Source: Vreelandella salicampi (GTDB lineage Bacteria; Pseudomonadota; Gammaproteobacteria; Pseudomonadales; Halomonadaceae). From it: 64,000 nucleotides of DNA. Below are positions 11,627 to 21,358 of the stretch, one piece after another (the first letter of the stretch is position 1; every line of letters starts with the position of its first letter). The translations under genes were made by a program, and so were the position numbers. The notes beneath the pieces were generated by a model, which saw nothing but the letters and a program-made list of their open reading frames with translations, was not told the DNA's origin and did not search any database. The stretch is taken from positions 1-64,000 of the forward strand of contig NZ_JACCDF010000010.1 of assembly GCF_013415105.1 (NCBI RefSeq), read 5' to 3'.

Positions 11627-12901
11627 ATGAGCGAGCCGGAACAAACCCCCGCATCGGCCCAGAACCGCAAGCCCAAGCGTCGTCGTCGTAAACCGCGTCG
11701 TCGCCAGTCAAACTGGGATCTTCGCCAGTTTCAGGTCCCCGCCGTGGCGGGTAAGTGGCGTTTTCACGATTTCGATCTGCCGCTGCCGCTGATGCGTGCA
11801 ATTCATGCCCAAGGCTTTGAATACTGCACGCCGATTCAGGCGGAAGCGCTGCGTCATACGCTTCTCGGCGGCGATATCGTGGGTAAGGCGCAGACGGGCA
11901 CGGGTAAAACTGCGGCGTTTTTGATTTCCATGTTGGCGTACTTTCTCGAAGAGCCCACGCCCGATGGTCAAAAGCAAGGCGCCCCGCGGGCGCTGATTAT
12001 CGCCCCGACAAGAGAGCTTGCGCTGCAAATTGAGAAAGATGCCAAGGCGCTTGCGCGTTTCAGCAAGCTCAATGTGGCAAGCGTTGTCGGCGGCATGGAT
12101 TACCAGAAGCAGCGCGATAGTCTGGGTAAGAAGATCGACATCTTGGTGGCCACCCCAGGACGGTTGCTCGACTTTCACCAAAAACGCGATATCGACTTGA
12201 ACGAAGTGGAAGTATTGGTGCTGGATGAAGCTGATCGCATGCTATCGATGGGTTTTATTCCCGATGTGAAGCGCATTATTCGCTACACGCCGAAAAAAGA
12301 GGAACGCCAGACGTTCCTGTTTTCGGCCACGTTTAACGACGATATTCTCAATCTCGCCAGTCAATGGACGCTTGACCCGGCCCATGTCGAGATCGAGGTG
12401 ACCGTTGAGAACCAAGCGGATATCGATCAGCGCGTCTATTTAGTCTCTGACGACGACAAACAGCGCCTGTTAGTGAAATTGTTGGAGCAGGAGAGCTTTG
12501 AACGAGTGATGGTGTTTGGCAACCGCCGAGATCTCGTTCGTAAGCTGGATGATCTGCTTAAGAAAGCTGGTATCAGTGCAGCGATGCTTTCGGGCGACGT
12601 ACCGCAGAGCCAGCGGATTACCACACTGGAGCGCTTCCGCGAAGGCGAAATCCAAGTGCTGGTGGCTACCGATGTTGCCGGTCGTGGTATCCACATTGAT
12701 GACGTAAGCCATGTGATCAACTACACGCTACCGGAAGATCCGGAAGATTATGTTCACCGTATTGGTCGTACCGGGCGCGCTGGCGCGAAAGGCGTATCGA
12801 TCAGCTTCGTCGGCGAAGAAGATGCTTTCTCGCTGCCGGAAATCGAGCGCTATATTGGCGACAAGCTGCCGTGTGAACATCCGCCGGAAGGCTTGCTCTA
12901 A
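11627..12901 (+). CDS. rhlB: ATP-dependent RNA helicase RhlB
   Basis: A 424-residue DEAD-box helicase. An Arg/Lys-rich N-terminal tail (residues 15-30) precedes the helicase core: [11 protein letters not shown] (Walker A), [39 protein letters not shown] and [10 protein letters not shown]. The ending [12 protein letters not shown] resembles RhlB, the degradosome helicase that unwinds RNA for RNase E. The usual long RhlB basic tail after the core is absent, and the basic tail is at the N-terminus instead. Related helicases such as RhlE cannot be fully excluded. Confidence 0.85.
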   Translation: MSEPEQTPASAQNRKPKRRRRKPRRRQSNWDLRQFQVPAVAGKWRFHDFDLPLPLMRAIHAQGFEYCTPIQAEALRHTLLGGDIVGKAQTGTGKTAAFLISMLAYFLEEPTPDGQKQGAPRALIIAPTRELALQIEKDAKALARFSKLNVASVVGGMDYQKQRDSLGKKIDILVATPGRLLDFHQKRDIDLNEVEVLVLDEADRMLSMGFIPDVKRIIRYTPKKEERQTFLFSATFNDDILNLASQWTLDPAHVEIEVTVENQADIDQRVYLVSDDDKQRLLVKLLEQESFERVMVFGNRRDLVRKLDDLLKKAGISAAMLSGDVPQSQRITTLERFREGEIQVLVATDVAGRGIHIDDVSHVINYTLPEDPEDYVHRIGRTGRAGAKGVSISFVGEEDAFSLPEIERYIGDKLPCEHPPEGLL

Positions 12902-12906
12902 GCACC

Positions 12907-15039
12907 ATGCTCGATGATGCGCTAAAAGGTGATATCCAAAACGCCTACCGCCAAGTCGTCGAACGACTCAATCTGACGCCGCGTTATGGTCAGCGTCTGA
13001 TGATTGCCGAGATTGCCCGAACGCTTGGCGGAATCGTCATGGATGACGAGGGCAAACGACAGAACGACACCCACGTTTGCGTGCTGGAAGCCGGAACGGG
13101 TACGGGAAAAACCTTGGCCTATTTGCTTGCCGCCTTGCCGATTGCCAAGGCCCAGGGCAAGCGTTTGGTGGTTTCAACCGCCACCATTGCACTGCAAGAG
13201 CAAGTGTTAGGCCACGATCTGCCTACATTGGCGCAGCATAGCGGCATTGCGTTTCGTTATGCGTTAGCGAAGGGGCGTGGTCGCTATGTGTGTGTAGAGC
13301 GTCTGGACCAAGCGCTGGAAGGTAGCGAGCCCAATCCCACCATGTCACTTTTCGAGCAGGAGCTGATCGCCACCAGCAGCGATTTCTCTCAGCTTGCTAG
13401 CGATATGGCCACGGCTTATGGCCAAGGTGAGTGGGAAGGGGATCGCGATAGCTGGCCAACCACAATCGAGGATGCGACCTGGCGCCGTTTAACCGTGGAT
13501 CACCGCCAGTGTACGGGCCGGCGCTGCGGTCATTTTGGTGCCTGCGCGTTTTTCCGCTCGCGCCGAGAGCTTGAAGAAGCCGATGTGATCGTGGCAAACC
13601 ACGACCTGGTGCTGGCTGACCTTGCGCTTGGTGGTGGTGCGATCCTCCCCGATCCCGCCGATTGTATTTTCGTCTTTGACGAAGGCCATCACCTGCCGGA
13701 TAAGGCGCTTTCGCACTTTGCGCACCGTTTTGCCGTTCATGGTTGTTTGCGTTGGCTTAAAACACTGAAAAACAGCTTGACCGAGCTGCACCAAGCGTTG
13801 GCGATACAACCGACGGTCCGTCAGCTACTCACTAAGCTTCCCGAGATGCTTCAGGCGTTAGAACCGACGCTTCAGGAAGTGTTTACTCTCGGGCATCAGC
13901 TCGCTGAGCGACCCAATGGGTTAGGTGACGAGGAGGCGTTCAAGCAAACGCGGTTTGCCAAAGGGCAGACACCTGAGGCCTTGCGTGAGCAAGCAGGGCA
14001 GCTAATGAAAATGTTTGCTGAGCTATCGCGCAGCCTTGAAAGTATTGCCGATATTCTGCGCGAAAGCCTCGATCCGGATAAGCAGACAGGGTTAGACCGT
14101 GAGCAAGCGGAAAGCTGGTTACCGCTGGTGGCACTGCTACACGGGCGCGCACTGGAAGCCTTCGCGCTTTGGGAGGCGGTCAGTGCTGTCGATCCCAGCG
14201 ATGCGCCGCCTTGCGCGCGCTGGGTTACCTTGAGCCGCGTGGGTGGCGAGCCCGAAGTGGAGTTCTCGGCAAGTCCGGTATCGGCAGCGCATACGCTGGC
14301 CAAGCATTTGTGGGGGCGCTGTCACGGAGCAGTCGTTACCTCTGCCACGTTAACCGCGCTAGGGCGTTTTGAGCGCCTGCAAGAGCGTGCCGGGCTCGCT
14401 GGGCGCTACCGTTACCAAGCATTGCCTAGCCCGTTTGACTACGCGAATGCAGTGCTCAGCGTGCCTCAAGCGGCGACGGACCCCAGTAACAGAGAGGCCC
14501 ACGAGCAAGCAATCATTGATTTTGTGATTGAGCTTGCTGATCGTGAGGCGGCATTGGTGCTGTTTTCTTCCCGTGCGCAGCTACGCGCGGTAGAGAAGGC
14601 TTTACCCGACGCGGTGAAAGCGCGTGTGCTGGCGCAAGATGCGCTGCCCAAGCGTGAGCTTTTGGAGCGACACAGGGCAGCGGTGGACCGCGGCGAAGGG
14701 AGCGTGATATTTGGCTTGGCAAGCTTTGCCGAAGGCATTGATCTGCCAGGGGAGTATCTCACGCATGTGGTGATTACCCGGCTGCCGTTTGCGGTTCCCG
14801 ATGACCCAGTGGAAGCGACACTAGCGGAATGGATCGAAAGTCAGGGCGGCAATCCGTTTATGCGTATTAGCGTGCCGGATGCTTCCATCAAGCTCGTGCA
14901 GGCATGCGGGCGCTTAATTCGCAAGGAGAGCGACAGCGGCCGCATTACGCTACTCGACCGCCGTGTGTTAACGCGCCGCTACGGGAAGGCGTTGCTGGAC
15001 GCATTGCCGCCTTTTCGGCGCGAAATCGCTGAGAGCTGA
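12907..15039 (+). CDS. dinG: ATP-dependent DNA helicase DinG
   Basis: A 710-residue XPD-like superfamily 2 helicase, near the E. coli DinG length (716). Motifs seen are LEAGTGTGKTLAYL (Walker A), STATIALQEQV, FDEGHHLPDKAL (DEAH-type Walker B), and the C-terminal QACGRLIRKESDSGRITLLD. Cysteines around residues 118 and 200 (CTGRRCGHFGACAFF) can hold the iron-sulphur cluster. DinG unwinds R-loops, forks and G-quadruplexes. It starts 5 bases after rhlB, so the two are cotranscribed. Confidence 0.88.
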   Translation: MLDDALKGDIQNAYRQVVERLNLTPRYGQRLMIAEIARTLGGIVMDDEGKRQNDTHVCVLEAGTGTGKTLAYLLAALPIAKAQGKRLVVSTATIALQEQVLGHDLPTLAQHSGIAFRYALAKGRGRYVCVERLDQALEGSEPNPTMSLFEQELIATSSDFSQLASDMATAYGQGEWEGDRDSWPTTIEDATWRRLTVDHRQCTGRRCGHFGACAFFRSRRELEEADVIVANHDLVLADLALGGGAILPDPADCIFVFDEGHHLPDKALSHFAHRFAVHGCLRWLKTLKNSLTELHQALAIQPTVRQLLTKLPEMLQALEPTLQEVFTLGHQLAERPNGLGDEEAFKQTRFAKGQTPEALREQAGQLMKMFAELSRSLESIADILRESLDPDKQTGLDREQAESWLPLVALLHGRALEAFALWEAVSAVDPSDAPPCARWVTLSRVGGEPEVEFSASPVSAAHTLAKHLWGRCHGAVVTSATLTALGRFERLQERAGLAGRYRYQALPSPFDYANAVLSVPQAATDPSNREAHEQAIIDFVIELADREAALVLFSSRAQLRAVEKALPDAVKARVLAQDALPKRELLERHRAAVDRGEGSVIFGLASFAEGIDLPGEYLTHVVITRLPFAVPDDPVEATLAEWIESQGGNPFMRISVPDASIKLVQACGRLIRKESDSGRITLLDRRVLTRRYGKALLDALPPFRREIAES

Positions 15040-15053
15040 CTTGTTGTTAGGAT

Positions 15054-16130
15054 TTATTTGGCGATGCGTTTTGCCAATGTATCCGCCAACTTCTCGTTCA
15101 TGCTGGTAAAGGCCTCGACAGTAGCATCCCAATCGATACAGGCGTCGGTAATGGAAACGCCGTACTTAAGCTGACTGATGTCTTCCGGCACTTTCTGGTT
15201 ACCCCAGCCGATATTGGACTCGACCATTAAGCCAATAATCGAGCGGTTGCCGTCTAGAATCTGGTTGGTCACGTTTTCCAGTACCAGCGGCTGCAATGCC
15301 GGGTCTTTATTGGAATTGGCGTGAGAGCAGTCGATCATAATGTTAGGAGACAGGTCGGCTTTTTTCAGCTCTTGCTCTGCTAGCGCCACGCTGACACTGT
15401 CGTAGTTGGGCTTGCCATTGCCGCCACGCAGTACCACGTGGCCATAGCCATTCCCTCGCGTGCGGATGATCGCGACTTGGCCTTCGTGGTTAATGCCCAA
15501 GAAATTGTGCGGGCTGGCAACGGATTGCAGTGCGTTAATCGCAACATCCAGGCTGCCATCGGTGCCGTTTTTAAACCCAACCGGGCCAGAAAGCCCTGAG
15601 GCCATTTCACGGTGAGTTTGTGACTCGGTGGTGCGTGCACCGACCGCTGACCAGCTAATGCAATCTTGGATGTACTGGGGTGAAATCGGGTCAAGCGCTT
15701 CGGTGGCAAGCGGCAACCCGAGTTCGGCGAGATCCACCAGTAGCTTACGCGCGATGTGTAAGCCCTCTTCGATCTCAAATGAGCCATTTAAGTGCGGGTC
15801 GTTGATTAAGCCTTTCCACCCAACCGTGGTGCGTGGCTTTTCAAAGTAGACGCGCATCACGATATATAGACTGTCGCTGACGTTATCGGCGAGTTCACGC
15901 AGGCGGCGGGCGTAATCCATAGCGGCATCCACATCATGGATGGAGCACGGGCCTACTACCACCAAGAGGCGAGGATCTTTACCATCAAGGATATTTTGGA
16001 TGGTTTGGCGACCTTCAATCACCGAGTGTTCAGCTTTTTCGGTAAGGGGGACGGTTTTTTTTAGCGCGTCGGGGGTAATAAGAACATCCTGGGCGAGGAC
16101 GTTAAGGTTGTTCACCTGCTGTTCTGACAT
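15054..16130 (-). CDS. 3-deoxy-7-phosphoheptulonate (DAHP) synthase, class I
   Basis: A 358-residue enzyme of the AroF/AroG/AroH family, condensing phosphoenolpyruvate and erythrose 4-phosphate as the first step of aromatic amino-acid synthesis. Diagnostic stretches are VVVGPCSIHD, MRVYFEKPRTTVGWKGLINDP (split in my reading), ATEALDPISPQY, GARTTESQTHREM, GFKNGTDG and MIDCSHANSNKD. Which amino acid inhibits it cannot be decided from sequence by eye, so no symbol is given. It ends 14 bases from the convergent dinG with no clear terminator between. Confidence 0.93.
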   Translation of the reverse strand: MSEQQVNNLNVLAQDVLITPDALKKTVPLTEKAEHSVIEGRQTIQNILDGKDPRLLVVVGPCSIHDVDAAMDYARRLRELADNVSDSLYIVMRVYFEKPRTTVGWKGLINDPHLNGSFEIEEGLHIARKLLVDLAELGLPLATEALDPISPQYIQDCISWSAVGARTTESQTHREMASGLSGPVGFKNGTDGSLDVAINALQSVASPHNFLGINHEGQVAIIRTRGNGYGHVVLRGGNGKPNYDSVSVALAEQELKKADLSPNIMIDCSHANSNKDPALQPLVLENVTNQILDGNRSIIGLMVESNIGWGNQKVPEDISQLKYGVSITDACIDWDATVEAFTSMNEKLADTLAKRIAK

Positions 16131-16208
16131 CGTGTTTCCTGTGCTTGCGCAGTGGTCGAAAAGTAGCGCCTACTATCGCTCGCTAAGGCAGTAAAAATCA
16201 ATTGTTAC

Positions 16209-16237
16209 GGAACTACTGGATCACGCAAAATGTCGTT
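16209..16237 (+). promoter_or_regulatory. Possible sigma-E type promoter before rpoE
   Basis: GGAACTA at 16209-16215, then 17 bases, then TCGTT, resembles the envelope-stress promoter (GGAACTT, about 16 bases, TCTGA). Autoregulation of rpoE/algU is common. The -10 part is a weak match, so this is tentative. Confidence 0.35.
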
Positions 16238-16426
16238 TTCGCAGTTTTTGCTTTGTTTTTGTAGGTGTATAAGCGCTTGATGCCCCGGGCAGAACGCGTA
16301 ACACTGTTTTTAGACTAACCAAACTCCCAAGGGACGCTATGCTGCTTGCTGTTAATGCCCACACAAAATGGGGACGAAATCGATCTAGGTATGGTCTCTG
16401 TCAGACGAGTAGGAGGGGGCGTGTGA

Positions 16427-17026
16427 ATGGGCACCCGTGAAACCGATCAGCAGCTTGTTGAGCGTGCCCAAAAAGGTGATAACAGCGCGTTTGACCTCTT
16501 AGTAAAGAAGTATCAGCACAAAATCATAGGCTTAATTGGTCGTTATGTGCACGATCACGCTGAAGTGCAGGATGTTGCGCAAGAGGCTTTCATCAAAGCC
16601 TACCGTGCCCTGGCGAATTTTCGCTCGGAGAGCGCGTTTTATACCTGGATGTACCGGATTGCGATTAACACGGCGAAGAATCATCTTGTCTCGCGCGGCA
16701 GACGCCCTCCGGGGAGCGATATGGATGTGGCGGATGCTGAGGTTATCGACCAAAGCGGTCGGCTAGCGGATAGCGAGTCGCCAGAGGCAGCCATTGCCAG
16801 AGACCAACTTGAGGCGGCCGTGTTCGAAGCCATTGAAAAGCTACCCGATGATTTGCGCACGGCTATTACGCTGCGGGAGTTTGACGGCCTTGCGTATGAA
16901 GACATTGCGCAAGTGATGCAGTGCCCTGTGGGTACCGTGCGCTCACGTATTTTTCGCGCAAGGGAAGCTGTCGATGAGTATATTCGTCCGTTAGTGAGTA
17001 CGGCGCGCAATAGTCGTGACGAATGA
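16427..17026 (+). CDS. rpoE: RNA polymerase sigma factor RpoE (AlgU)
   Basis: A 199-residue ECF sigma factor. Region 2 includes LLVKKYQHKIIGLIGRYV and VQDVAQEAFIKAYRAL with FYTWMYRIAINTAKNHL. Region 4 includes LPDDLRTAITLREFDGLAYEDIAQVM and CPVGTVRSRIFRAREAV. It closely resembles E. coli RpoE and Pseudomonas AlgU, which direct the response to misfolded outer-membrane proteins and envelope damage. AGGAGG at 16411-16416 supports the start. The following genes are its anti-sigma factor and regulators. Confidence 0.96.
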   Translation: MGTRETDQQLVERAQKGDNSAFDLLVKKYQHKIIGLIGRYVHDHAEVQDVAQEAFIKAYRALANFRSESAFYTWMYRIAINTAKNHLVSRGRRPPGSDMDVADAEVIDQSGRLADSESPEAAIARDQLEAAVFEAIEKLPDDLRTAITLREFDGLAYEDIAQVMQCPVGTVRSRIFRAREAVDEYIRPLVSTARNSRDE

Positions 17027-17120
17027 ACGCATTTTTTTAGCCGGGTTTTGGGTTCGTGTTGAACTGTCTGATAAATACAACGTCATACCGTTCAGACTGC
17101 CTTGAAAGGTAGCGACATTT

Positions 17121-17145
17121 CGACATCATGAGGAAAATGATGTCG
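17121..17145. repeat. Perfect 9-bp hairpin between rpoE and mucA
   Basis: CGACATCAT and ATGATGTCG pair perfectly around a seven-base loop in the 243-base gap between rpoE and mucA. No T run follows, so it is not a normal terminator. It could tune the ratio of sigma factor to anti-sigma factor by pausing or mRNA protection, which is inference. Confidence 0.55.
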
Positions 17146-17269
17146 ATAAGGTCTTGGCCGGAGAGAAGCGGGCCTACTCAACGTTACAAGCTAATGCCGC
17201 TAGGGTATGTAGCGGTTAGCAACTAATGTTTCGAGCAAGCTTCTCTGAATCAGTGTGAGGGTGTGAAGT

Positions 17270-18055
17270 ATGAGTCAAAACACGCGGGAGTCGCTTTCAG
17301 CCATGATGGATGGAGAAAGCGATGAGCTTGAATTACGCCGAGTGTTAAAGGCACTTCCTAATGATGTCGACGCAGCCGATACCTGGCGGCGTTACCATCT
17401 AGCGCGAAGCCTAATGCAACGCGAGCAGGGTGTTGATGTCAGTGTTGACCTCTCCGCTGGGGTCATGGCCCGTTTGCAAGAAGAGCCTGCTCCGCTGGCG
17501 GATGCCTCGTTAGAGGGTAAAGCAGACTTACAGGCCAAAGAAAAAGTGCCCACGATCTCTTTCGCGCGTGGCGCCGGTGTTGCCGCCGCTGTGTCGCTGA
17601 TGGTGATCACCGGCGTGCAATACTTTAATAATGGCTTTGATGATGGTGATAACGGCTCATCTGTTGATCGCTCTGCCAGTGTGGCAAATAATGCACCATC
17701 GACCTCGGCTAGCGTTACTCAGCAGGTGCAGCCTGTGAGTTTGGCTTCGTCAGAGCCTTCTCGTGTTGGGGGAGGCGCAAACAACGATATCCCGATGTTT
17801 GAGCCTACCCCTTTCCGACTCAATGGTCAGTCGTCTAATAGTGGACTTATGAATGTTAGCGAGGGTGGCTTCTCTGCCGCTCAGTTACCGCCTAATGCGA
17901 CAAACAGTGTGCAAAATGCGGGACTTGATCTTGAGCAAACACGCTTATTGCGCTCGTATCTTGAGCAGCATGCCCATGGCGCGGCGTATGGCAACAGCGA
18001 TAGCTGGTTGCCGCTAATGCGTTCGGCTATTTCAACTGAATCGCTTGGGCAGTAG
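17270..18055 (+). CDS. mucA: Anti-sigma-E factor RseA/MucA
   Basis: A 261-residue anti-sigma factor. The N-terminal cytoplasmic domain begins with the family pattern ESLSAMMDGESDELELRR and contains TWRRYHLARSLM, the part that holds the sigma factor. A single membrane helix lies at about residues 100-118, and a periplasmic domain follows. The periplasmic part is Ser/Asn-rich and long compared with Pseudomonas MucA (about 195 residues). It ends with LLRSYLEQHA and a C-terminal region typical for protease recognition. Regulated cleavage by DegS/AlgW and RseP should release RpoE. Confidence 0.88.
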   Translation: MSQNTRESLSAMMDGESDELELRRVLKALPNDVDAADTWRRYHLARSLMQREQGVDVSVDLSAGVMARLQEEPAPLADASLEGKADLQAKEKVPTISFARGAGVAAAVSLMVITGVQYFNNGFDDGDNGSSVDRSASVANNAPSTSASVTQQVQPVSLASSEPSRVGGGANNDIPMFEPTPFRLNGQSSNSGLMNVSEGGFSAAQLPPNATNSVQNAGLDLEQTRLLRSYLEQHAHGAAYGNSDSWLPLMRSAISTESLGQ

Positions 18056-18119
18056 CGAACATAAATAACATGCACGTCATGGTGATGTGTGCCGTTGATG
18101 GATATTCAGTACGTAGATA

Positions 18120-19100
18120 ATGCCACAGCCGATGATTCGTAACGTTCGCGCCATCACTTTGACCTTTGCGCTTCACGCTTTGGTGTTGATGGCGTATCCC
18201 CTATCAGCATCTGAGCCAGCGCCCAATGCAAAGACGCTGAGCTGCGAAGCGTTGGAGGAACAAACGCCGACCAGTGTTCAACACTGGCTAACCATGAGTT
18301 TGTGGGCTAGCCACTGTTACAGTTACCAAGCGCGCGCCGTTGCGATTGACGCAAATGAAGTGCGTACATTAGCCCTTTCACATCGCATTCAAGATGGGGT
18401 CCGCCAGCAGGTAGTCCAGTACTTGGATGGCCCTTCTATGAGTATTGAACGCCATGCCCGCGTCGGCCACTGGGGGTGGACAAACGCGCCGGATGTTGAG
18501 ACTTCCGTCCCGGCCCAGTGGGCAACGCACCTCAGCCGTATCTACACCATCTTGCTTGAAGACGATAAACGGGTCGCCGGGCGAGAAGCGGTAAAAATCA
18601 CTTTTGAACCACGCGATACAGATCGCTATTCGCATCAGTGGTGGCTGGATGTTGCCAGTGGTCTTGTACTGAAGCATGTAGTGCGAGATACCGGTGGCGA
18701 TATTTTAGAGACATTTCAAGTAACACAGCTACAAGATCCGGAGCGTTTTAGCGGCGATGTGGAAATCGGTCGCCCAGGTAGAGAACCCAGCGTTGACTGG
18801 CAAGTGAATTGGCTGCCCAAAGGTTTTCAGCTGCAGCCCGGTGTATCGCGGGCATTGGCCAATGGGCGCGCCCAGAAGCTTTACAGCGATGGGTTGGCTG
18901 CCATCAGCGTGTTTGTTGAGCCTTTGTCTGCGTCATCCCTTTCGCCTGGTGTCCATAAACTAGGTGTTTCGGCGGTGGCGGTTGAACGCCGCCAAAGCTC
19001 AGATGCTGATCTTCAGGTGGTAGCGATTGGTGAGGTACCACCTCAGGTCTTGCTTCGCGTTGCCCGCACTGTTGAACTCATTGATAAACCCTCGGAGTAA
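18120..19100 (+). CDS. mucB: Sigma-E regulatory protein RseB/MucB
   Basis: A 326-residue periplasmic protein with a signal peptide (to about residue 31, ending YPLSASEP). The conserved lipoprotein-fold segments include YQARAVAIDANEVRTL, RIQDGVRQQVVQYLDG, WWLDVASGLVLKHVV, and the C-terminal WQVNWLPKGFQL. RseB/MucB binds the periplasmic part of the anti-sigma factor and shields it from proteolysis until lipid signals displace it. The start is ATG 18120, with 18132 as an alternative. It lies between mucA and rseC as expected. Confidence 0.9.
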   Translation: MPQPMIRNVRAITLTFALHALVLMAYPLSASEPAPNAKTLSCEALEEQTPTSVQHWLTMSLWASHCYSYQARAVAIDANEVRTLALSHRIQDGVRQQVVQYLDGPSMSIERHARVGHWGWTNAPDVETSVPAQWATHLSRIYTILLEDDKRVAGREAVKITFEPRDTDRYSHQWWLDVASGLVLKHVVRDTGGDILETFQVTQLQDPERFSGDVEIGRPGREPSVDWQVNWLPKGFQLQPGVSRALANGRAQKLYSDGLAAISVFVEPLSASSLSPGVHKLGVSAVAVERRQSSDADLQVVAIGEVPPQVLLRVARTVELIDKPSE

Positions 19101-19105
19101 ACATC

Positions 19106-19585
19106 ATGGCGCTAGCATCCTGTGCTTTAAGCACGGCGGATTTGTATCGTGATGCCACGGTGGTGGGGTATAGCGCAACGGGTTTGCGTGTTGAAGTGCA
19201 AGCCGATGCTGGTTGTGAGCGTTGTCAAAAAGGTGGCGGTTGTGGGGCGGGGCTTTTAAAGCGCTCCCGGCACTGGCAAGTGGATGTGCCTGTTGTCAAT
19301 GACCTAGGGGCTAAAAAACGACTCGCACTAGATGTTCTTTTTCCGCTTGGAAGCCATGTGCGTATTCGCATGCCGCGGCGCTCATTAATGCGTTTAGCGC
19401 TTTGGGTTTATGCGCTTCCCTTGTTGGCGGCGATGACGTGCGTGGGGCTGCTATCGGCGGTAGAAATGACCTCACGGTGGAATGCACCTGCGCTTTTTTT
19501 TGCCACCTTGATAGCCGTCACCGTCGCCCTTAAATTTATGAATCGACGTGATGTGGAACGCTTCCGACCTCGTCTGGTCAATTAA
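19106..19585 (+). CDS. rseC: SoxR-reducing system protein RseC/MucC
   Basis: A 159-residue inner-membrane protein. A Cys-rich N-terminal region (CERCQKGGGCGAG, Cys spaced 2 and 5 residues apart) is followed by two membrane helices at about 97-117 and 123-142. This arrangement is typical of RseC/MucC, which affects sigma-E activity and, in some bacteria, reduction of SoxR. It begins 5 bases after mucB. Confidence 0.88.
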   Translation: MALASCALSTADLYRDATVVGYSATGLRVEVQADAGCERCQKGGGCGAGLLKRSRHWQVDVPVVNDLGAKKRLALDVLFPLGSHVRIRMPRRSLMRLALWVYALPLLAAMTCVGLLSAVEMTSRWNAPALFFATLIAVTVALKFMNRRDVERFRPRLVN

Positions 19586-19695
19586 TTCTGTCTCTTTATA
19601 CCCATGACGCTTTGCACCGATGACTCTTGGGTACTGAGTATTCGTTGTCTCATCCACGGCCGGCTTTGGCCTCATCTGATTTTAGGAGCTCTTAC

Positions 19696-21120
19696 ATGAA
19701 GCGCCTGATTTTCCCCTCGACGTTGTGGCTCTGCTTGGTTGCAGTATTGGTTTTCAGTGGCCATGCCCAAGCGCAGCAGTTGCCTGATTTTACGACACTT
19801 GTTGAAGATGCCGCGCCAGGCGTGGTGAATATTTCCACTAGCCGAACGGTACCCAGCCGAGGTGGCTCCTCTTTCCACGGCTTTGGGGAAGAAGACATCC
19901 CCGAGATTTTTCGTCACTTCTTTGGTGACCGCTTCCCGGTTCCGCCTGGTGGTGGCCAAGGCCCAGGGCAAGGTCGGAGCGAAGAACGGCAATCGTTGGG
20001 CTCCGGTTTTGTAATCAGTGAAGATGGCTATGTATTGACCAACGCGCATGTTGTCGAAGATGCCGACGAGATATTGGTGCGCTTTAATGATCGCCGTGAG
20101 TTAGAGGCTGAGATTGTCGGCAGTGATCCGCAAACCGACATCGCGCTGTTAAAAGTTGATGCCAGTGGCCTTCCTACGCTTAACCTCGGTGATTCGGATG
20201 AATTGAACGTCGGCGAGTGGGTAGCAGCGATTGGCTCACCATTTGGTTTTGACCACTCCGTTACTGCGGGGATCGTCAGTGCGATTAACCGCACACTGCC
20301 ACGGGATGCTTACGTTCCCTTTATTCAAACGGATGTGGCAATCAACCCGGGTAACTCTGGGGGGCCGCTTTTCAATTTGGATGGCGAAGTTGTCGGGATT
20401 AATTCGCAAATCTTCACCCGTAGTGGTGGGTTTATGGGACTCTCTTTCGCGATTCCTATCAACGTAGCGATGGATGTGGCGGATCAGCTGCGTGATGATG
20501 GGCATGTTAACCGTGGCTGGCTAGGTGTGATGATTCAGCCAGTGTCGCGTGACTTGGCGGAATCGTTTGGCATGGAAACCCCGGCTGGCGCGCTGATCGC
20601 TGACCTTGATCCGGAAGGCCCTGCGGCACGTGGCGGCCTAGAAGCCGGTGATGTGATTCTTGAGGTTAATGGCGAAGACGTCGAGCGTTCAAGCACGTTG
20701 CCGCGTCTGATTGGCCGAGTGGCTCCGGGTGATGAAGTGGATCTGCGTGTGCTACGTGACGGCCGCGAGATCAGTGAGCAGGTCGAGCTGGGTCGCTGGC
20801 CCAACAGTGAACAAGCCAGCACTAGCCAGTCCGACAACAGCCAGGTGCGTCTGGGTGTTGCGGTACGTGAAGTTGACGACGCTATACGTGAACAGCTCAA
20901 TATCCAAGGCGGGGTTGAGGTGACCAACGTTGAGCCGCAGAGCGTCGCGGCGCAGGCGGGTATTCGCCCCGGGGATATCTTGGTCAGTATTGATCAGAAA
21001 AGTGTTTCTTCCGCCCAAGAGCTGGTAGATGTCGTTGAGCAGCTGCCGACTGATCGCGCTATTCCGCTGCGGATCTACCGCGATGGGCGCTCGCTTTTCG
21101 TAGCGCTGCGTCTGCAGTAG
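19696..21120 (+). CDS. mucD: Periplasmic serine protease MucD (DegP/HtrA family)
   Basis: A 474-residue periplasmic protease-chaperone. The signal peptide ends near residue 27 (HAQAQ). The trypsin-like domain has the triad H118 (LTNAHVV), D148 (DPQTDIALL) and S221 (NPGNSGGPL), and two PDZ domains fill about 265-360 and 375-470. It degrades misfolded envelope proteins and dampens sigma-E signalling. The start at 19696 has AGGAG 7 bases upstream and gives a proper signal peptide; an in-frame upstream start at 19627 does not. It closes the rpoE-mucABCD cluster. Confidence 0.93.
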   Translation: MKRLIFPSTLWLCLVAVLVFSGHAQAQQLPDFTTLVEDAAPGVVNISTSRTVPSRGGSSFHGFGEEDIPEIFRHFFGDRFPVPPGGGQGPGQGRSEERQSLGSGFVISEDGYVLTNAHVVEDADEILVRFNDRRELEAEIVGSDPQTDIALLKVDASGLPTLNLGDSDELNVGEWVAAIGSPFGFDHSVTAGIVSAINRTLPRDAYVPFIQTDVAINPGNSGGPLFNLDGEVVGINSQIFTRSGGFMGLSFAIPINVAMDVADQLRDDGHVNRGWLGVMIQPVSRDLAESFGMETPAGALIADLDPEGPAARGGLEAGDVILEVNGEDVERSSTLPRLIGRVAPGDEVDLRVLRDGREISEQVELGRWPNSEQASTSQSDNSQVRLGVAVREVDDAIREQLNIQGGVEVTNVEPQSVAAQAGIRPGDILVSIDQKSVSSAQELVDVVEQLPTDRAIPLRIYRDGRSLFVALRLQ

Positions 21121-21147
21121 GTTCCGTCTATTCTCAATAAACTCCTC

Positions 21148-21177
21148 AAGCAGCCCGGCATTTTTGCCGGGCTGCTT
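21148..21177 (+). terminator. Strong hairpin after mucD
   Basis: A 12-bp perfect stem (AAGCAGCCCGGC with GCCGGGCTGCTT) with a T-rich loop lies 28 bases after mucD. The distal arm is not followed by a T run, so termination may be imperfect; the hairpin could also protect the mRNA end. Confidence 0.65.
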
Positions 21178-21358
21178 GCCGTATGGGCCAACACTTTTGA
21201 CCCGCCTCTAAGGTGGAGCAAAAGCGTTTTTTGTGAGGCTCAGGCAATTAACGCTTGAATGCGGTCATACAGTACGTTCAATTTATATTTTTCTGTATAA
21301 TCGCTCACTTTCAGTAAAATGACCTAAATAAAACATAGTTACAGGAAGGAGTGGCTAC

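Noticed and set aside
21148..21177. Calling the mucD hairpin a classical strong terminator without reservation
   Set aside because: The stem is excellent but no T run follows it; listed with reduced confidence.
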